From assembly GCA_965240325.2 (NCBI GenBank), contig OZ251223.1, positions 372,001-436,000 on the forward strand: a stretch of 64,000 bases of DNA, given 5' to 3'. Source of the DNA: Rebecca billardiae RCC1528 (taxonomy: Eukaryota; Haptophyta). Under the pieces are notes generated by a model. It saw only the letters and a list, made by a program, of their open reading frames with translations. It ran no database searches and was not told the DNA's origin. Positions 1 through 10,235 of this stretch are shown piece by piece (the first letter of the stretch is position 1; each line of letters opens with the position of its first letter). A program made the translations under genes and the position numbers.

Positions 1-556
1 GCAGCCCGGACTGCGTGACGTCCGCGTCCGCCACCGCCACCGCCACCGCCTCCGCCACAGCCTTCGCCCGCCCCGCCCCCCAGCGCCGGTCTCACCACCC
101 AGGCGGCGCCCCGGGGCCGGCGCGCGCTGCGCCGCCCGCGCGTGCCGCCTCGAGCGACCAGCCGCCGCCGTCGCCGCCGTCGTCGGCGGCGATCGCGGCG
201 GTGAGCGGCGAGGGCGGCAGCCCGTCGGGCGGCGGCGGCGGCGCGCCACCGCCCTCCGCGCCGCCCTTCGACGCCGAAATCTCACGCCGCTGCCTCCGAC
301 CCGCCCCGCCGCGCCGCGCGGGCGAGCGCTCGCGGATGACAAACCCTGGCTGGGCGGCGGCGTGGGCGGCGAGGCGACGCTCCCTCCGCCGCCGACGGAG
401 GAGGTGACGGAGGGCGTGCGCGCGAGGTCGGCGGCAGTGTGCGCGGCGGCGCTGGGCGAGTGCGCCAGCCAGCCGCTCGGGCATCACGTGCCCCGCCGCC
501 GCCCAGGCTCCCGCGCTCGATCGGCCGCGCGCCACGCCGCCGCGCGGTGCGAGCGC

Positions 557-1212
557 AGACAGAGGCCTGTTGACCGGTAGGTCAGATTAGCGATGCAGCC
601 TGCGGAGAGGGTGGCGCACGCGTCGGACTCGGCAGCGTCGAGCGCGCAGTGCGCGATCACCTCGAGCAGCAGCTGCGCCACCTCGTACGCGCGCAGCGTC
701 GGCGCGTCCGGCCGCATCACCTGGCACTGCCCACATGGCCCACAGCGAGCACAGCAGCACACTGCCAGCGTAGATACGCCGTTGGCGCGCGGCGCGGCGG
801 CGGCGGCCGAACCGGCGGCGGCGGCGCGCGGGCGGCCGCCGCCAGCGAAGGTGAGGACGGACATGCCGTCCGGCGCGCCTCCCTCGTCCGCGCCGCCACC
901 ACCGCCCTCGCTCCTTTCAGCCGCCGCCCCCGCCGCCTCCGCCTCCGCCTCCGCCGCGCATGCCGCCGCGCCTGCGCGCGCCGCTCGCGCGTGCGCAGCA
1001 ATGCCAATGGACGCCACAATGCCCTGCACCAGCGGCTCGAGCTCGAGCTGGCGGAGCGCGTCGAGGCCCTGGTTGGTGACGAAGGGCGAGGCGGCCGAAC
1101 CGCCGAGCGCCGCGCTCACCTGCGGTGACGCGCTACGCAACACCGCGGCCGCCCGGCCGCGCGAAAAAAATCGGATTGCGCCATCCGGGCCAAGCGGAAG
1201 CATTGTCAGCAA
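557..1212 (-). CDS. Possible armadillo-like protein, partial
   Basis: A tentative gene. The minus-strand frame from an ATG at 1212 holds two helix-like stretches resembling armadillo repeats: one around 1040-1090 (VTNQGLDALRQLELEPLVQG) and one around 575-690 (YEVAQLLLEVIAHCALD followed by ACATLSAGCIANLTYR). Between them lies an alanine/glycine-rich stretch that could be intron or linker; a CAG just before the second stretch (GTGATGCGG on the minus strand, near 720) could be an acceptor. Downstream (towards position 1) no convincing continuation was found, although the gene may run off the left edge through further exons. The function cannot be assigned; the ARM assignment rests on leucine spacing only. 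Confidence 0.3.
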
Positions 1213-2306
1213 GGGCCGCCCGCCCGGGTCAGGTCTCGCCGATCCAGCGGAGTCCGGCGCCGGAGCTTTTCCATGGCAGATTTTTGGAGCGGAGCGGCCG
1301 CGCGGGGCCGCTCGGGGCGTGCACGGCGTGGGCTCGTGCGGCCGCTGCTGCGCACGCCGAGCGATCTGGCGCGGTCTCGCGGCTTGTTGATGGCCTCGCG
1401 CGCCGCAGCGCCCCGCGCGCCTTGCCTAGCTTCACCTGTCTCGCGCCTCGGCCGCCATGCACGCATGCGCCGCCAAACCGCAAGCTCGGCGTGCCTCTCA
1501 GCCGAGCGTGCACGTGCCTTGCGCGACGCGACGCGGGCATTGCCGCCGGGCGATGTAGGCGTAGTGTGAACGCGCGCCGTGAAGCCTCGGCGCGGATCGA
1601 GAGTGTCTTCAACGTCTCGGTCAGCTGTCGACAACTGCTGACGGCACCAACCACCAATGGACATCACTGGCCTCCTTTGAACGAAGGGCTATCGCGACGT
1701 TGCAACTCGTGAAGACTAGTCGAGCGTTGTAGCCATGAAGACATACGCCATTATGACGCGCGTGCAGGCCTTGCGTGACGATGCGGCGTGACAATCGCCC
1801 CGGCAAGAGAGTCAGTCGTCAAGCTTTCAGCACTGCTCAACGCACAGACTGTCCACGCGCGCACGCGGCATCATTTCATTGCTCTCGATCCGTGCAGAGG
1901 CTTCACGGCGCACGCTCACACTACGCGTACATCGCCCGGCGGCAATGCCCGCGTCGCGTCGCGCAAGGCACGTGCGCGCTCGGCTGAGAGGTATGCCGAG
2001 CTTGCGGTTTGGCGGAGCATGCGTGCACGGCAGCCGATGCGCGAGAACGGCGAAGCCAGGCAAGGCACGCGGCGCGCTGCGGCGCGCGAGGCCATCAACA
2101 AGCCGCGAGCCCGCGCCAGATCGCCCGGCGTGCGCAGCAGCGGCCGCACGAGCCCACGCCGTGCACGCCCCGAGCGGCCCGCCACAGTGGCGGCGGCCCC
2201 GCGCGGCCGCTCCGCTCCAAAAATCTGCCATCATGGAAAAGCTCCGGCGCCGGACTCCGCTGGATCGGCGACCCTGAGCAACCACCCTTGGCACAAGGGC
2301 CCTTGC
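1203..2306. repeat. Inverted repeat, arms about 0.37 kb
   Basis: The arm at 1241-1603 is the diverged reverse complement of 1882-2266: GATCCAGCGGAGTCCGGCGC at 1241 faces its complement ending at 2266, and the inner ends both carry GATCGAGAG or its complement. Weaker similarity continues outward to about 1203 and 2306. The right arm has a roughly 20-base insertion containing CCACAGTGG. By eye the arms are 85-90% identical. The loop (1604-1881) is unique and richer in A+T. Both arms read open in several frames because of base composition, but no protein family was recognised. Probably an old foldback or MITE-like element; no flanking target duplication was seen. Confidence 0.8.
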
Positions 2307-2536
2307 TGGTGAGCAGGGCATTGTGTTTTTTTTAAATTCCCCTTTATAACGGGCTCCGGGTGATCAGACTGGCGGCCGAAGCCTCCAGCCCTACCCTGGC
2401 CAGCCCCCTGTGTATCTTCAAATCTGGGAACCAGCGCGCACGACAGTATCTGGGTAGACCGAAATGTTCGCCCGAAGGTATCGCGAAACTGTGGGTTCAT
2501 GAATGAAGGTTCGGTTGGGTAGTCGAGATTCGACGC

Positions 2537-4102
2537 GTGGCCCAGGAACCCAGCGCTTTTGGTTTGTTGCCAACCATTCGAGGCTCCGTCGTGGGGTGTG
2601 AGTTACAAAAGAGGGTTTGGGTTCCTCAAGTGCACCATTTTGAGTGGCCTTCTGCGCTGGGTCACCAATTGCACGTTTTGGGGTGCAAAAGAGCCCGGGA
2701 ACTAAAGAGCACCCCGTTTGGGTACCAGATAGCACTCCATCTGTACCATCTGGGTAGGTGTATTGCGAACGACACTGCGGGCGTGCCGCGGGATATGGCC
2801 GAGGCGGTGCGTTTGTACCGGCTGGCGGCCAAGCAGGGCAATGCAGGTGCGCAGTACAGCCTGGGCTTGTGCTACGATCACGGTGAGGGCGTGCTGCAGG
2901 ACTGGGCCGAGGCAGTGCGCTGGTACCGGCTGGCGGCCAAGCAGGGCAATGCAGCAGCGCAGTACAATCTGGGGGTGAGCTACCAGAAGGCCGAGGGCGT
3001 GCCGCATGACTGGGACGAGGCGGCGCGCTGGTACCGGCTGGCGGCCGAGCAGGGCGACGCAAAGGCGCAGTACCAGCTGGGCCTGTGCTGCGCGCTCGGC
3101 AGGGGCATGACGGAGGACGAGGCGGAGGCGGTGCGCTGGTACCGGCTGGCGGCCGAGCAGGGCGAATCAAAGGCGCAGTTCCGCCTGGGCCTGTGCTGCG
3201 CACTCGGCGAGGGCGTGCAGCAGGACTGGGCCGAGGCGGCGCGCTGGTACCGGCTGGCGGCTGAGCAGGGCCACGCAGAGGCGCAGTACAATCTGGGCAT
3301 GTTCTGCAAAGGGGGCATTGGGGTGCCGCAGGACTGGGCGGAGGCGGCGCGCTGGTACCGAATGGCGGCTGAGCAGGGCCACGCAGAGGCGCAGCATCAT
3401 CTGGGCGTGTGCTGTGAGAACGGCGAGGGCGTGCCGCAGAATTGGGCGGAGGCGGCACGCTGGTACCGGCTGGCGGCTGAGCAGGGCCACGCAAAGGCGC
3501 AGCATCATCTGGGCGTGTGCTGCGCACAAGGCAATGGCGTGCCGCAGGATCGGGCAGAGGCGACGCGCTGGTACCGGCTGGCGGCCGAGCAGGGCCACAC
3601 AGGTGCGCAGTTCGCCCTGGGTGTCCGCTATGGACGAGGCGTGGGTGTGGCGCAGGACATTGGAGAGGCGACGCGCTGGTACCGGCTGGCAGCGGACGCA
3701 GGATGCGCAGAGGCTTCCCGCGATCTGGGGCGTCTGCTGCTGGCGGGTGCAGGCGGCGTGGAGCGTGGGTTGGGCGAGGGCGCTGGGCTGCTGTGCCAAG
3801 CCCACGAGCTCGACAGCTCTTTGGACCCAATGCTGGTACTCACCGAAATGGCTGGGGAGCGAGAGGTGGTGTCCCAGTGCTGCATGGTGTGCGCCAAGAC
3901 GGGTCGTGGTCTGAGGAAGTGCAACCGGTGCTATGTGGCGGTGTTCTGCTGCCGCGAGCATCTGCAGCGCGCGTGGAGGGTGCACAGGCCGTACTGCAGT
4001 GAGTGGTGCGCAGCAGAAGCGCCTGCCAGCACTATCTCATTGGATGACGGTGAGACGCCGCAAGGAGGTGCAGGACGCGGCGGTACCTCTCGGGTCGGAT
4101 GA
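2537..4102 (+). CDS. Sel1-repeat protein with C-terminal MYND zinc finger
   Basis: The protein has nine consecutive 36-residue Sel1-like repeats (2795 to about 3765; consensus WAEAARWYRLAAEQGHAEAQ then LGVCCxxGEGVPQD), preceded by the second half of another repeat, and ends in a MYND finger (about 3880-4005) with the spacing CxxC...CxxC...CxxxH...HxxxC. Sel1 arrays form a TPR-like superhelix for protein binding; MYND fingers bind proline-rich peptides, so this is probably an adaptor. The open frame begins at a GTG at 2537; the first in-frame ATG is at 2795, inside repeat 1, so the true start is probably in an unplaced upstream exon or the N-terminus is short. The repeats are nearly identical at DNA level, suggesting recent internal amplification. 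The stop at 4100 is clear. Confidence 0.85.
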   Translation: MAQEPSAFGLLPTIRGSVVGCELQKRVWVPQVHHFEWPSALGHQLHVLGCKRARELKSTPFGYQIALHLYHLGRCIANDTAGVPRDMAEAVRLYRLAAKQGNAGAQYSLGLCYDHGEGVLQDWAEAVRWYRLAAKQGNAAAQYNLGVSYQKAEGVPHDWDEAARWYRLAAEQGDAKAQYQLGLCCALGRGMTEDEAEAVRWYRLAAEQGESKAQFRLGLCCALGEGVQQDWAEAARWYRLAAEQGHAEAQYNLGMFCKGGIGVPQDWAEAARWYRMAAEQGHAEAQHHLGVCCENGEGVPQNWAEAARWYRLAAEQGHAKAQHHLGVCCAQGNGVPQDRAEATRWYRLAAEQGHTGAQFALGVRYGRGVGVAQDIGEATRWYRLAADAGCAEASRDLGRLLLAGAGGVERGLGEGAGLLCQAHELDSSLDPMLVLTEMAGEREVVSQCCMVCAKTGRGLRKCNRCYVAVFCCREHLQRAWRVHRPYCSEWCAAEAPASTISLDDGETPQGGAGRGGTSRVG

Positions 4103-4963
4103 GAGGGTGTCGAGCTTATTCGTCTGAGAGTAGGAAAGTAGAATTGCGCGGCACTGACTCCGAGATGATCACGATGATGAAAGTGAGTCATAAGTCATAC
4201 TATCGTACTACAGTATGTCGTCGGTAGCAAAGTGACGTCCTCTCATCTGATCGGATTAAAATTCATCGTCATCGTCTATATTGCTACATACTCTGATTGT
4301 CATCATCATCATCGTCGTCGTCATATACTAGTAATCTTATTATTATTATTCAGCAGACTTCATCCTCAGTGTCACGGGGCCTCGGACTGTGGCCAGTGCG
4401 GGCGGGCACGCTGCGTGCTCATCCGACAATCTTTGTCAGCGGCACCGTGACGCCACGACACCGTTCACACCGTGGCGCGGCACCGCGGTCGCCATCAGAG
4501 TCTCGGCAATGGCATCATCAGCACTACGTAGCAGCTGTATTACTACGAACGTCGTCAGCAGCTAGTTGTACTGTAGTAACTAACTAAGTCTAACTATTGG
4601 CCAGTTCGGTGATGTTACTTATGAGTGATGCTTAGTCGACTGACGCGTACCGCGCCGTAAATCGCTTATTGCTATGCATGTATCATAACGACTTGCTGAT
4701 GCCGATGCGCGCGCCACAGTATTAGCAGTGCCCGACTAGTACTCTAGTAGGCCGGCCGGACGGCAGAGTCAGAGTGTGCTGAGAGAGCCGTCGGGGCGTC
4801 GGAGGTAGCAGCGGACGCACGGAGTCAGCACTTCAGCGCGCTATCACATTCACTAGGGTCTAGCGCGCGCGGATTATCATATCAGTGCCATCGAGTCCTA
4901 ATATGCACGTACACGTAGTAATACTATATACGTGTCGACTCGTCACGACGCGAGATATTGGCA
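4103..4963. other. Convergent intergenic region, no gene seen
   Basis: Lies between the 3' ends of the Sel1/MYND and PHD genes. It is richer in A+T than the genes and carries trinucleotide tracts (CATCATCATCATCGTCGTCG near 4300 and ATTATTATTATT near 4340). No conserved coding stretch or RNA gene was recognised. Confidence 0.7.
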
Positions 4964-5992
4964 TCACTCAATGCTGATGCTGCGGACTACCGCGGCCGCC
5001 GTGCCGCTCCCGCTGCCGGCGTGTCCGTCAGTGTCACCGACCGCCGCCACCGCGCTCAATGTGCGCAGGTGCGCCGTCTCGCGCGCGAAGCGCTCAAAGC
5101 CCTTGCGCTCGAAGAGCACCACTGTGTCTAGAGGGCGGATGATGCCCTCCTCGACGAACCGGCCGGGCTCAACCAGCCGGCCGCGCTTGCGCCTGGGCCG
5201 GGCCGGGTCGTGCCGGACGCGCGGCGAGACAGAGACGCGTGGCGCCGCACCCGCGACGTCCTCAGCGTGCTCGGTCGGCGCAGGGCCAGCGCCCGGAGGT
5301 GCACCGCCGTCTGCCCCGCTGGGCAGCGCGCGCGTGGACTTTGGGCGGCGAACGTCCTTGGGCGGCACTCCGCCCAGTTTTTTGGAGTGCTCGGCGCAGC
5401 ACATGCGCAGCACGGGCTGGCCGTTGGAGAGCTCCTCGATGTACATCACGAGGCCGTCCGCACGAGCGCGCTCCTTGGCGCACATCGGGTGGAACGCCGT
5501 GCGGCACACGCCGCGCGGGCACACCACGCACGTGCCGCCCCTGCGCGGGCACAGCGAGCAGGTGAACTGTCGACGCTCCGGGAACAGCTTGGAGAGATTG
5601 GCGGCGGCGGCGTTTTTGCCCAGCTCGACGAAGAAGACCTCCTCGAGGGCCTGGCAGCACGCGGTGTGCGCCCACTGCCCGCACGTGGTCGGCTCGAGCG
5701 CGCCGCCGCTGCGCTCACAGATCGCGCAGGTGACGTCAACCCCTCTGGCCTGGCTCCGCGCGCCCGCTGCGCACGGTCGGCACAACCACTCACCCTCGGG
5801 CACGGTGGGGACGGAGTAGCACGACTGGCACACTGTAATGTCGCAGCCGTCGCAGAAGACGATCAAGTCGAACGGCTCCGACTCCTCGTTCCCGCAGATG
5901 ACGCAGGAGTCATCGATCTCGGGCCCGTCGTCGTCGTCGTCGGTCGCTCCCATTGCTGATTTCGATCGATTTCGTCTCAACGGTTTCATCAT
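4964..5992 (-). CDS. PHD-extended PHD finger protein (JADE/BRPF/NTO1 type)
   Basis: From the ATG at 5992 the protein has 342 residues. After an acidic N-terminus (DDDDDG) comes a PHD finger at residues 28-76 (CVICG, FCDGC, CQSCY, WLCRPC), then an extended PHD module at about 86-205: C2 (CAIC), the atypical finger (WAHTACC), a zinc knuckle (CSLC, CVVC) and the closing FHPMCAKE...MCCAEH. This PHD-knuckle-ePHD order is typical of JADE, BRPF and yeast Nto1, scaffold subunits of MYST histone acetyltransferases that bind histone H3 and DNA. The C-terminal 130 residues are basic/Pro-rich and unrecognised; no EPL or bromodomain is visible. The frame stays open to 6133, but the acidic head makes 5992 (or 5989) the likely start. 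No intron is needed. Confidence 0.85.
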   Translation of the reverse strand: MMKPLRRNRSKSAMGATDDDDDGPEIDDSCVICGNEESEPFDLIVFCDGCDITVCQSCYSVPTVPEGEWLCRPCAAGARSQARGVDVTCAICERSGGALEPTTCGQWAHTACCQALEEVFFVELGKNAAAANLSKLFPERRQFTCSLCPRRGGTCVVCPRGVCRTAFHPMCAKERARADGLVMYIEELSNGQPVLRMCCAEHSKKLGGVPPKDVRRPKSTRALPSGADGGAPPGAGPAPTEHAEDVAGAAPRVSVSPRVRHDPARPRRKRGRLVEPGRFVEEGIIRPLDTVVLFERKGFERFARETAHLRTLSAVAAVGDTDGHAGSGSGTAAAVVRSISIE

Positions 5993-6312
5993 GTCGAGGT
6001 CGGTCCAATCAAGGGGCTTACAATAAAATGGTATTTTGTATAAAAGCGCCCCTTGATAGAACCAAATGCGCCCGCAATCGTGGCGGCGGACATATGTCAC
6101 GACATGAAGCATCAGCATTGTTGCCACTGTCATCAGTCATGCAATGACTTGGCTACTTAGATCAAGGGGTTGAGATAATCGTCATTAAAGTACTTGTCAT
6201 AGTTGTACGTAGGCGAGACAGTGAGTGACAATGAGTCGCATGCTCACCGAGTCACGGAGCCGCGTGATGATGTCCGCAAGCTGCTCGTCATGATGCCAGC
6301 TCACGAGTCAAG
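5993..6312. other. Intergenic region upstream of the PHD gene
   Basis: A 320-bp spacer between the start of the PHD gene and the 3' end of the carboxypeptidase gene, both on the minus strand. It should hold the PHD gene promoter. No TATA box or other element stands out. Confidence 0.5.
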
Positions 6313-9049
6313 TCAGCCCGGCACGCGTGTGACGATGCGCGCAGGCTGCGACACGCGCGGCACCGCTGGCTGGCTGTCGGCGCGCGCGCGGCCAGCCTGC
6401 GCGCCCACGGTCACTGACACCGGCGCGTGCCCGAGCGCCGTCGGCAGCGCCGGCTTGCGCGGCACCGGGATGCGGCTGGCCGGTGCGGCGGGCAGCGTGT
6501 TCGAGCGTCGCAGGGGCGGCTGGATGAGCACCGGCGGCGTCGGCCGGCTCGGCGCCGCGCGCGCGCCGCCCACGCTGCCGCGCGCGCCGCGCGCGCCGCC
6601 CATCGTCACGGGCAGCGGGATCGCCGTGCCCGCGCTCCCCGCCTTCGCGGACGGTACGTGCGGCATCGAGTTGAGACGCACCGGCCGAGCGCGCCGCTCG
6701 CCCAGCAGCTCGTCCGAGCGCTGGCGCGCCGCGAGCGGGCGCGAGTCGGCGCGCACTCCGGTGGAGGAGGCGTGGCGCGCGAGCGCGGCGGCGGCGCCGG
6801 GTCCGGCCAGGTCGGCGCTGTCTGTGGCGGAGCCCTCGCCGTCGCTCCCCGCCTCGAGCTGCTGCTGCGCCTGCTGCTTGATGAGCGTGCGCACGTGCGC
6901 GGCACACCAGCCCCGGATGGCTTCCAGCCGCAGCGGGGCGGCGGCAGAGCTGGGACCAGGAAGCCTGGTGCGGCGGTGGGCCAGGTGCGTGGCATGGGGG
7001 CACCCCCATGGGGGCATAGGGTGGCCAGCGCAGCGCTGGCTGGGGTCAGCGCGCCGCACGCGCGCGGGGGGCTGGACGCGGCGGGGCGGGCGGCAGTCGC
7101 AGCACGAGGCGAATGGCTGCACGCGCGGAGCCGCCGCACGGGCGACGCCCGCGCGCAGGCGCGCGCGAGATCAGATCTCGAGATCGCGCGAGATCAGATC
7201 TCGAGATCGCGCGAGATCGCGCAAGATCGCACCTCGAGATCGGGTTGCAGCCGCGCAGGTCCAACAGCGCATACGCGAGCGCGCGCCCGACCTCGCCCCA
7301 GGTGGCCGGCGTGTACTTGGGCGCGAGCGTGCCCGGCGGCACGGTGGGCGGGCTGAGCCTGCCGCCCCCGCTCCCGCCCGCGCCCTCGCCCAGCCGGTTC
7401 AGCGCGCGCCCGCTGTTGTAGTTGCACTCGAGCGTGTAGCAGTGCGGCACGCCGGTCGCCCGGTACAGCGCGACGCGCGACGAGCCCTCCTTCGAGAGGC
7501 CGTCGCGCCGGTCCTTGCGCACCATGTTCCGCTGCGAGAAGACGCACTGCCCGAACTCGAGGAACTGCGTGCGGGGCCGGCCCAGCCAGCACGGGCGCGA
7601 GGTGCGCGGGCACAGGCGCGGCGTGAGGGCACGCCGCCAGGGGGCGGCGCGTGTGCGCGCGCGCGCCGCGCGCGCGCAGGGGGTGGCGCTGGAGCGCACC
7701 TGCGAGTTGAGCGACACGAGCTTCGCGTACAGCACGACGGAGATCTGCTCGTCCAGGTTGGGCACGCTGTTGCCGAAGAGGAAGCAGCCGCGCTTCGTCG
7801 CGTGCCCGTGCAGGTCGACGTGGAAGCCGAACACGCCGCACGCGTGCAGCTGCTCAATCAGCGCGCGCAGCGCGTAGATGGAGGGCTGCTCGGCCGGGGA
7901 GGGCTGCACGTAGCAGCGGTTGAGGTTGACGCCGCGCGTGTCCGTGCGGTAGAACCCGTGGAACACGCCGTCCGGGTTGAGGCAAGGCACCACCTTGAAC
8001 ACGAAGCGGTCGCGCAGCGCGCGCGCGCGCGGGTCGGCGGGTCGCAGCAGGAGCTCGACGAACCCGTTGAGCACGTGCGACGCGGGCGTCTCGCCCGGGT
8101 GCACGCGCGCGCTGAGCACGAAGGTGGGCTTCCCGTCGAAGGCGTGCGGCCGCGGCCCGCCCTCCGGGAACAGCCCGTCGATCCCCGCCTCGCGCTCCTC
8201 GCGCCGGCCGCGGTGCGACGTGATCGTGAGCAGCTCGACGCGACGCCCCTCAAGCGAGGTCGTCAGCAGCTCGCGCGCAAAGTAGATGTCGGTGGCGGCG
8301 GGGCGGGAGGCACGCTCGGGCGCGGGAGGCTCGCGCCGGCCGGCCCCACCCGTCGCGGCGGCGCCCGCGCCCGCGCCGTGCGACGCTGTGGCCTGCGCGG
8401 GCGCGGGCGCGGGCGCAGGCGCGGCCGCAGCGGGGACGCTCGCGGCCGCCTCCTGGGCCGGCGCGTCCGCCTCCGCGTCCTCGGGCACGGCGGCGCCGTC
8501 GACGTGCGCGAGGCTCAGCCGGTCGAGCATCGACTGGCACTCCGCGTACGACCACGGGTACGCGAACGCAAAGTACACCGGCTCCGCCTCGTCCTCGCTC
8601 TCAAAGCGGTGGCGGAACGTGAGCCGAAAGTCGTCGTCCGCCTTGCTCGTGAGCTTGTATGAAGCGGGCGAGCGGATGCGCTGCCACGGGCCGGACGTGC
8701 CGTTGCGGTAGACGGGGCGGAAGTCGTTCTTGTACAGCCGCGTCTGCACGTTCATGTTGAACACCGTGAGCGTGAGCCATGAGCCCTTCACGCCGCCGGC
8801 CACGGAGAAATGGAACCACGTCTTCGAGGTTGCCTGGAAGGGCGTGCCCGAGCAGTCCGCCGCCGTCCACACGTTGAACTCGTCCGCAGAGCCCGCAACC
8901 GGCTCGACGCGCGCAAGGTTGCCCGAGTCGAAGTCCGCGTCGAACGTGTACCGCCCGAATGTCTGCCGCGAGACGCGGCGCGGGAGCAGCGCCATCGCCG
9001 CTCCTGCACCAACCTGCACTTTGAAAACGGCCTGGTTTGAGAAAGGCAT
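6313..9049 (-). CDS. AGBL5: Cytosolic carboxypeptidase 5-like (tubulin deglutamylase)
   Basis: Three exons: 9049-7700, 7564-7233 and 6949-6313, giving 772 residues. The N-terminal domain (residues 36-180) matches the CCP family beta-sandwich (FDSGNLARVE, EFNVWTAADC, NMNVQTRLY, FAYPWSYAEC). An Ala/Pro-rich linker follows. The M14D catalytic domain has zinc ligands H317 and E320 (HPGE) and H414 (DLHGHATKRGCF), the NPDGV and NLNRCY motifs, and the late CYTLECNYNSG carrying the catalytic glutamate. The ECNYNSG form and the third-exon segment LEAIRGWCAAHVR point to CCP5, which removes the branch-point glutamate from polyglutamylated tubulin in axonemes. The C-terminal 200 residues are disordered and basic. 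Introns start GTGCGC and GTGCGA; the second contains a GATC-rich minisatellite. Confidence 0.92.
7168..7240. repeat. GATC-rich minisatellite inside a carboxypeptidase intron
   Basis: Two full copies and degenerate partial copies of a unit containing GATCAGATCTCGAGATCGCG lie directly inside the 5' end of the second intron (7232-6950) of the CCP5 gene. BglII- and XhoI-like palindromes (AGATCT, CTCGAG) recur within it. Confidence 0.85.
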
Positions 9050-9194
9050 TTACGGTAATCCTTTTCTTGATTTCGTCTTTCCACTACATTTATATTGATG
9101 GCGGTCATCATTTTCAATTCGTCGCGGCGGCTGCAGACAACAAGCATGGCCAGTGACGTCAGGTACTGTGACTGTCAGTGGCCCAGCGCCGGCC
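9050..9194. other. Short intergenic region
   Basis: A 145-bp A+T-richer spacer between the CCP5 start and the histidine-phosphatase stop; no feature recognised beyond being the presumed CCP5 promoter. Confidence 0.4.
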
Positions 9195-10235
9195 TCAGGC
9201 GACGCGATCCGCACGCTCCCAGCCGGGCACCCGCGGCATGGTCACGTGCGCCAGCCCCAGCCGCAGCTCGGGGTCGTCGAGCAGCCGGCCGTCGGCATCG
9301 CGCTGCTCCGAGCTCACCTGCAGCCGTGCGGTCGCGAGCGCGTTGTTCTTAGGGTGGTGGTCGAGCGGCACGCCGTGCGAGAGGAACGAGCCGTGCGAGA
9401 TGACCGCGATGCGCACGAGCTGCCCCTCCCGCTGCCGCGCCTCGACGAGCGCCTGCACGCGCGGGTTGAGCCACAGCCAGCGCAGGAATCGCGCCATGCT
9501 CGGCGGCGAGCAGCCCGCGTTGTCGCCGCGCGGCCCGTCGACAAGATCCCACGCGAGCCTGAGCCGCGGGCCGTGCTTGGCGCGGAGGAAGGCGACCTGC
9601 TCCGCGCGCGGCCTCGGGATGTTCGACTGCCGCGGGATCCCCACCGTGTGCGTCGGGCTCTCCGAGATGAACGGCGCCACCTGGCAGCGCGTCGCCAGGT
9701 TGTTCTCGAGGAACATGTGGTGCGCGGTCTCCATCGCGCGCGTCATCGTCGAGCTGAGCAGCAGGTCGTACCGCCCGACGCCCTCGGCGCGCAGCCGCTT
9801 GCCCGCCTCGCGGCTCACCGTCACGCCCACGGGCGCGAGCTCGGGGTCCCGGTCCGCGACGCACGGGTTGCACAGCACGTAGCGCGCCTTGCGCAGGGCG
9901 CCGCCCTCCATCCGCGCGTTGTTGGTGGACTTGCCGTGCCGGACAAAGGTGATCTCGACGCAGGTCGTGGTCATGGGCAGCGGCTCTGGCGCAATCATCC
10001 GCTGCGAGCGCCAGCGCGCCACCGCGATCGCCACGCCGCCACACAACGCGAGCGCACATGCCGCCCCAATAGCAAGCTCGATCTCAACCGCTGGCGCCGG
10101 CGCGGCGACTGCGAGCGCGATGGCCACCACCACGAGGGCGAGGGCGAGGAGCGCGCCGATCATCGTGAGGAAGCCGATGGCAAAGTCGCTCGCGCCCTTT
10201 GCGAGCAGGCGCGAGCGCTCGTCATGCTCGCTCAT
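9195..10235 (-). CDS. Membrane-anchored histidine phosphatase (PGAM-like)
   Basis: 346 residues from the ATG at 10235. Residues 18-46 and 53-73 are hydrophobic and form two likely transmembrane helices, so the catalytic domain is membrane tethered. The domain begins with the histidine-phosphatase signature FVRHGKSTNN (catalytic H100) and includes SSTMTRAMETA, the usual second arginine-containing motif, and VISHGSFLSH with the second catalytic histidine. The family ranges from phosphoglycerate mutases to protein and phospholipid phosphatases; an inserted CNPCVADRDPELAPVG segment resembles the DPxLTxxG of the SixA/PGAM group. The substrate cannot be told. The open frame continues upstream to 10436 without family features, hence the chosen start. 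Intronless. Confidence 0.85.
   Translation of the reverse strand: MSEHDERSRLLAKGASDFAIGFLTMIGALLALALVVVAIALAVAAPAPAVEIELAIGAACALALCGGVAIAVARWRSQRMIAPEPLPMTTTCVEITFVRHGKSTNNARMEGGALRKARYVLCNPCVADRDPELAPVGVTVSREAGKRLRAEGVGRYDLLLSSTMTRAMETAHHMFLENNLATRCQVAPFISESPTHTVGIPRQSNIPRPRAEQVAFLRAKHGPRLRLAWDLVDGPRGDNAGCSPPSMARFLRWLWLNPRVQALVEARQREGQLVRIAVISHGSFLSHGVPLDHHPKNNALATARLQVSSEQRDADGRLLDDPELRLGLAHVTMPRVPGWERADRVA

Noticed and set aside
2418-3830. 470-codon minus-strand frame, Pro/Ser-rich and internally repetitive
   Set aside because: It is the antisense shadow of the Sel1 repeat array; its 36-residue periodicity simply mirrors the sense repeats.
6203-8662. 819-codon plus-strand frame opposite the CCP5 gene
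   Set aside because: Arg/Ala/Val-rich composition and no motif; the minus strand has full CCP5 signatures.
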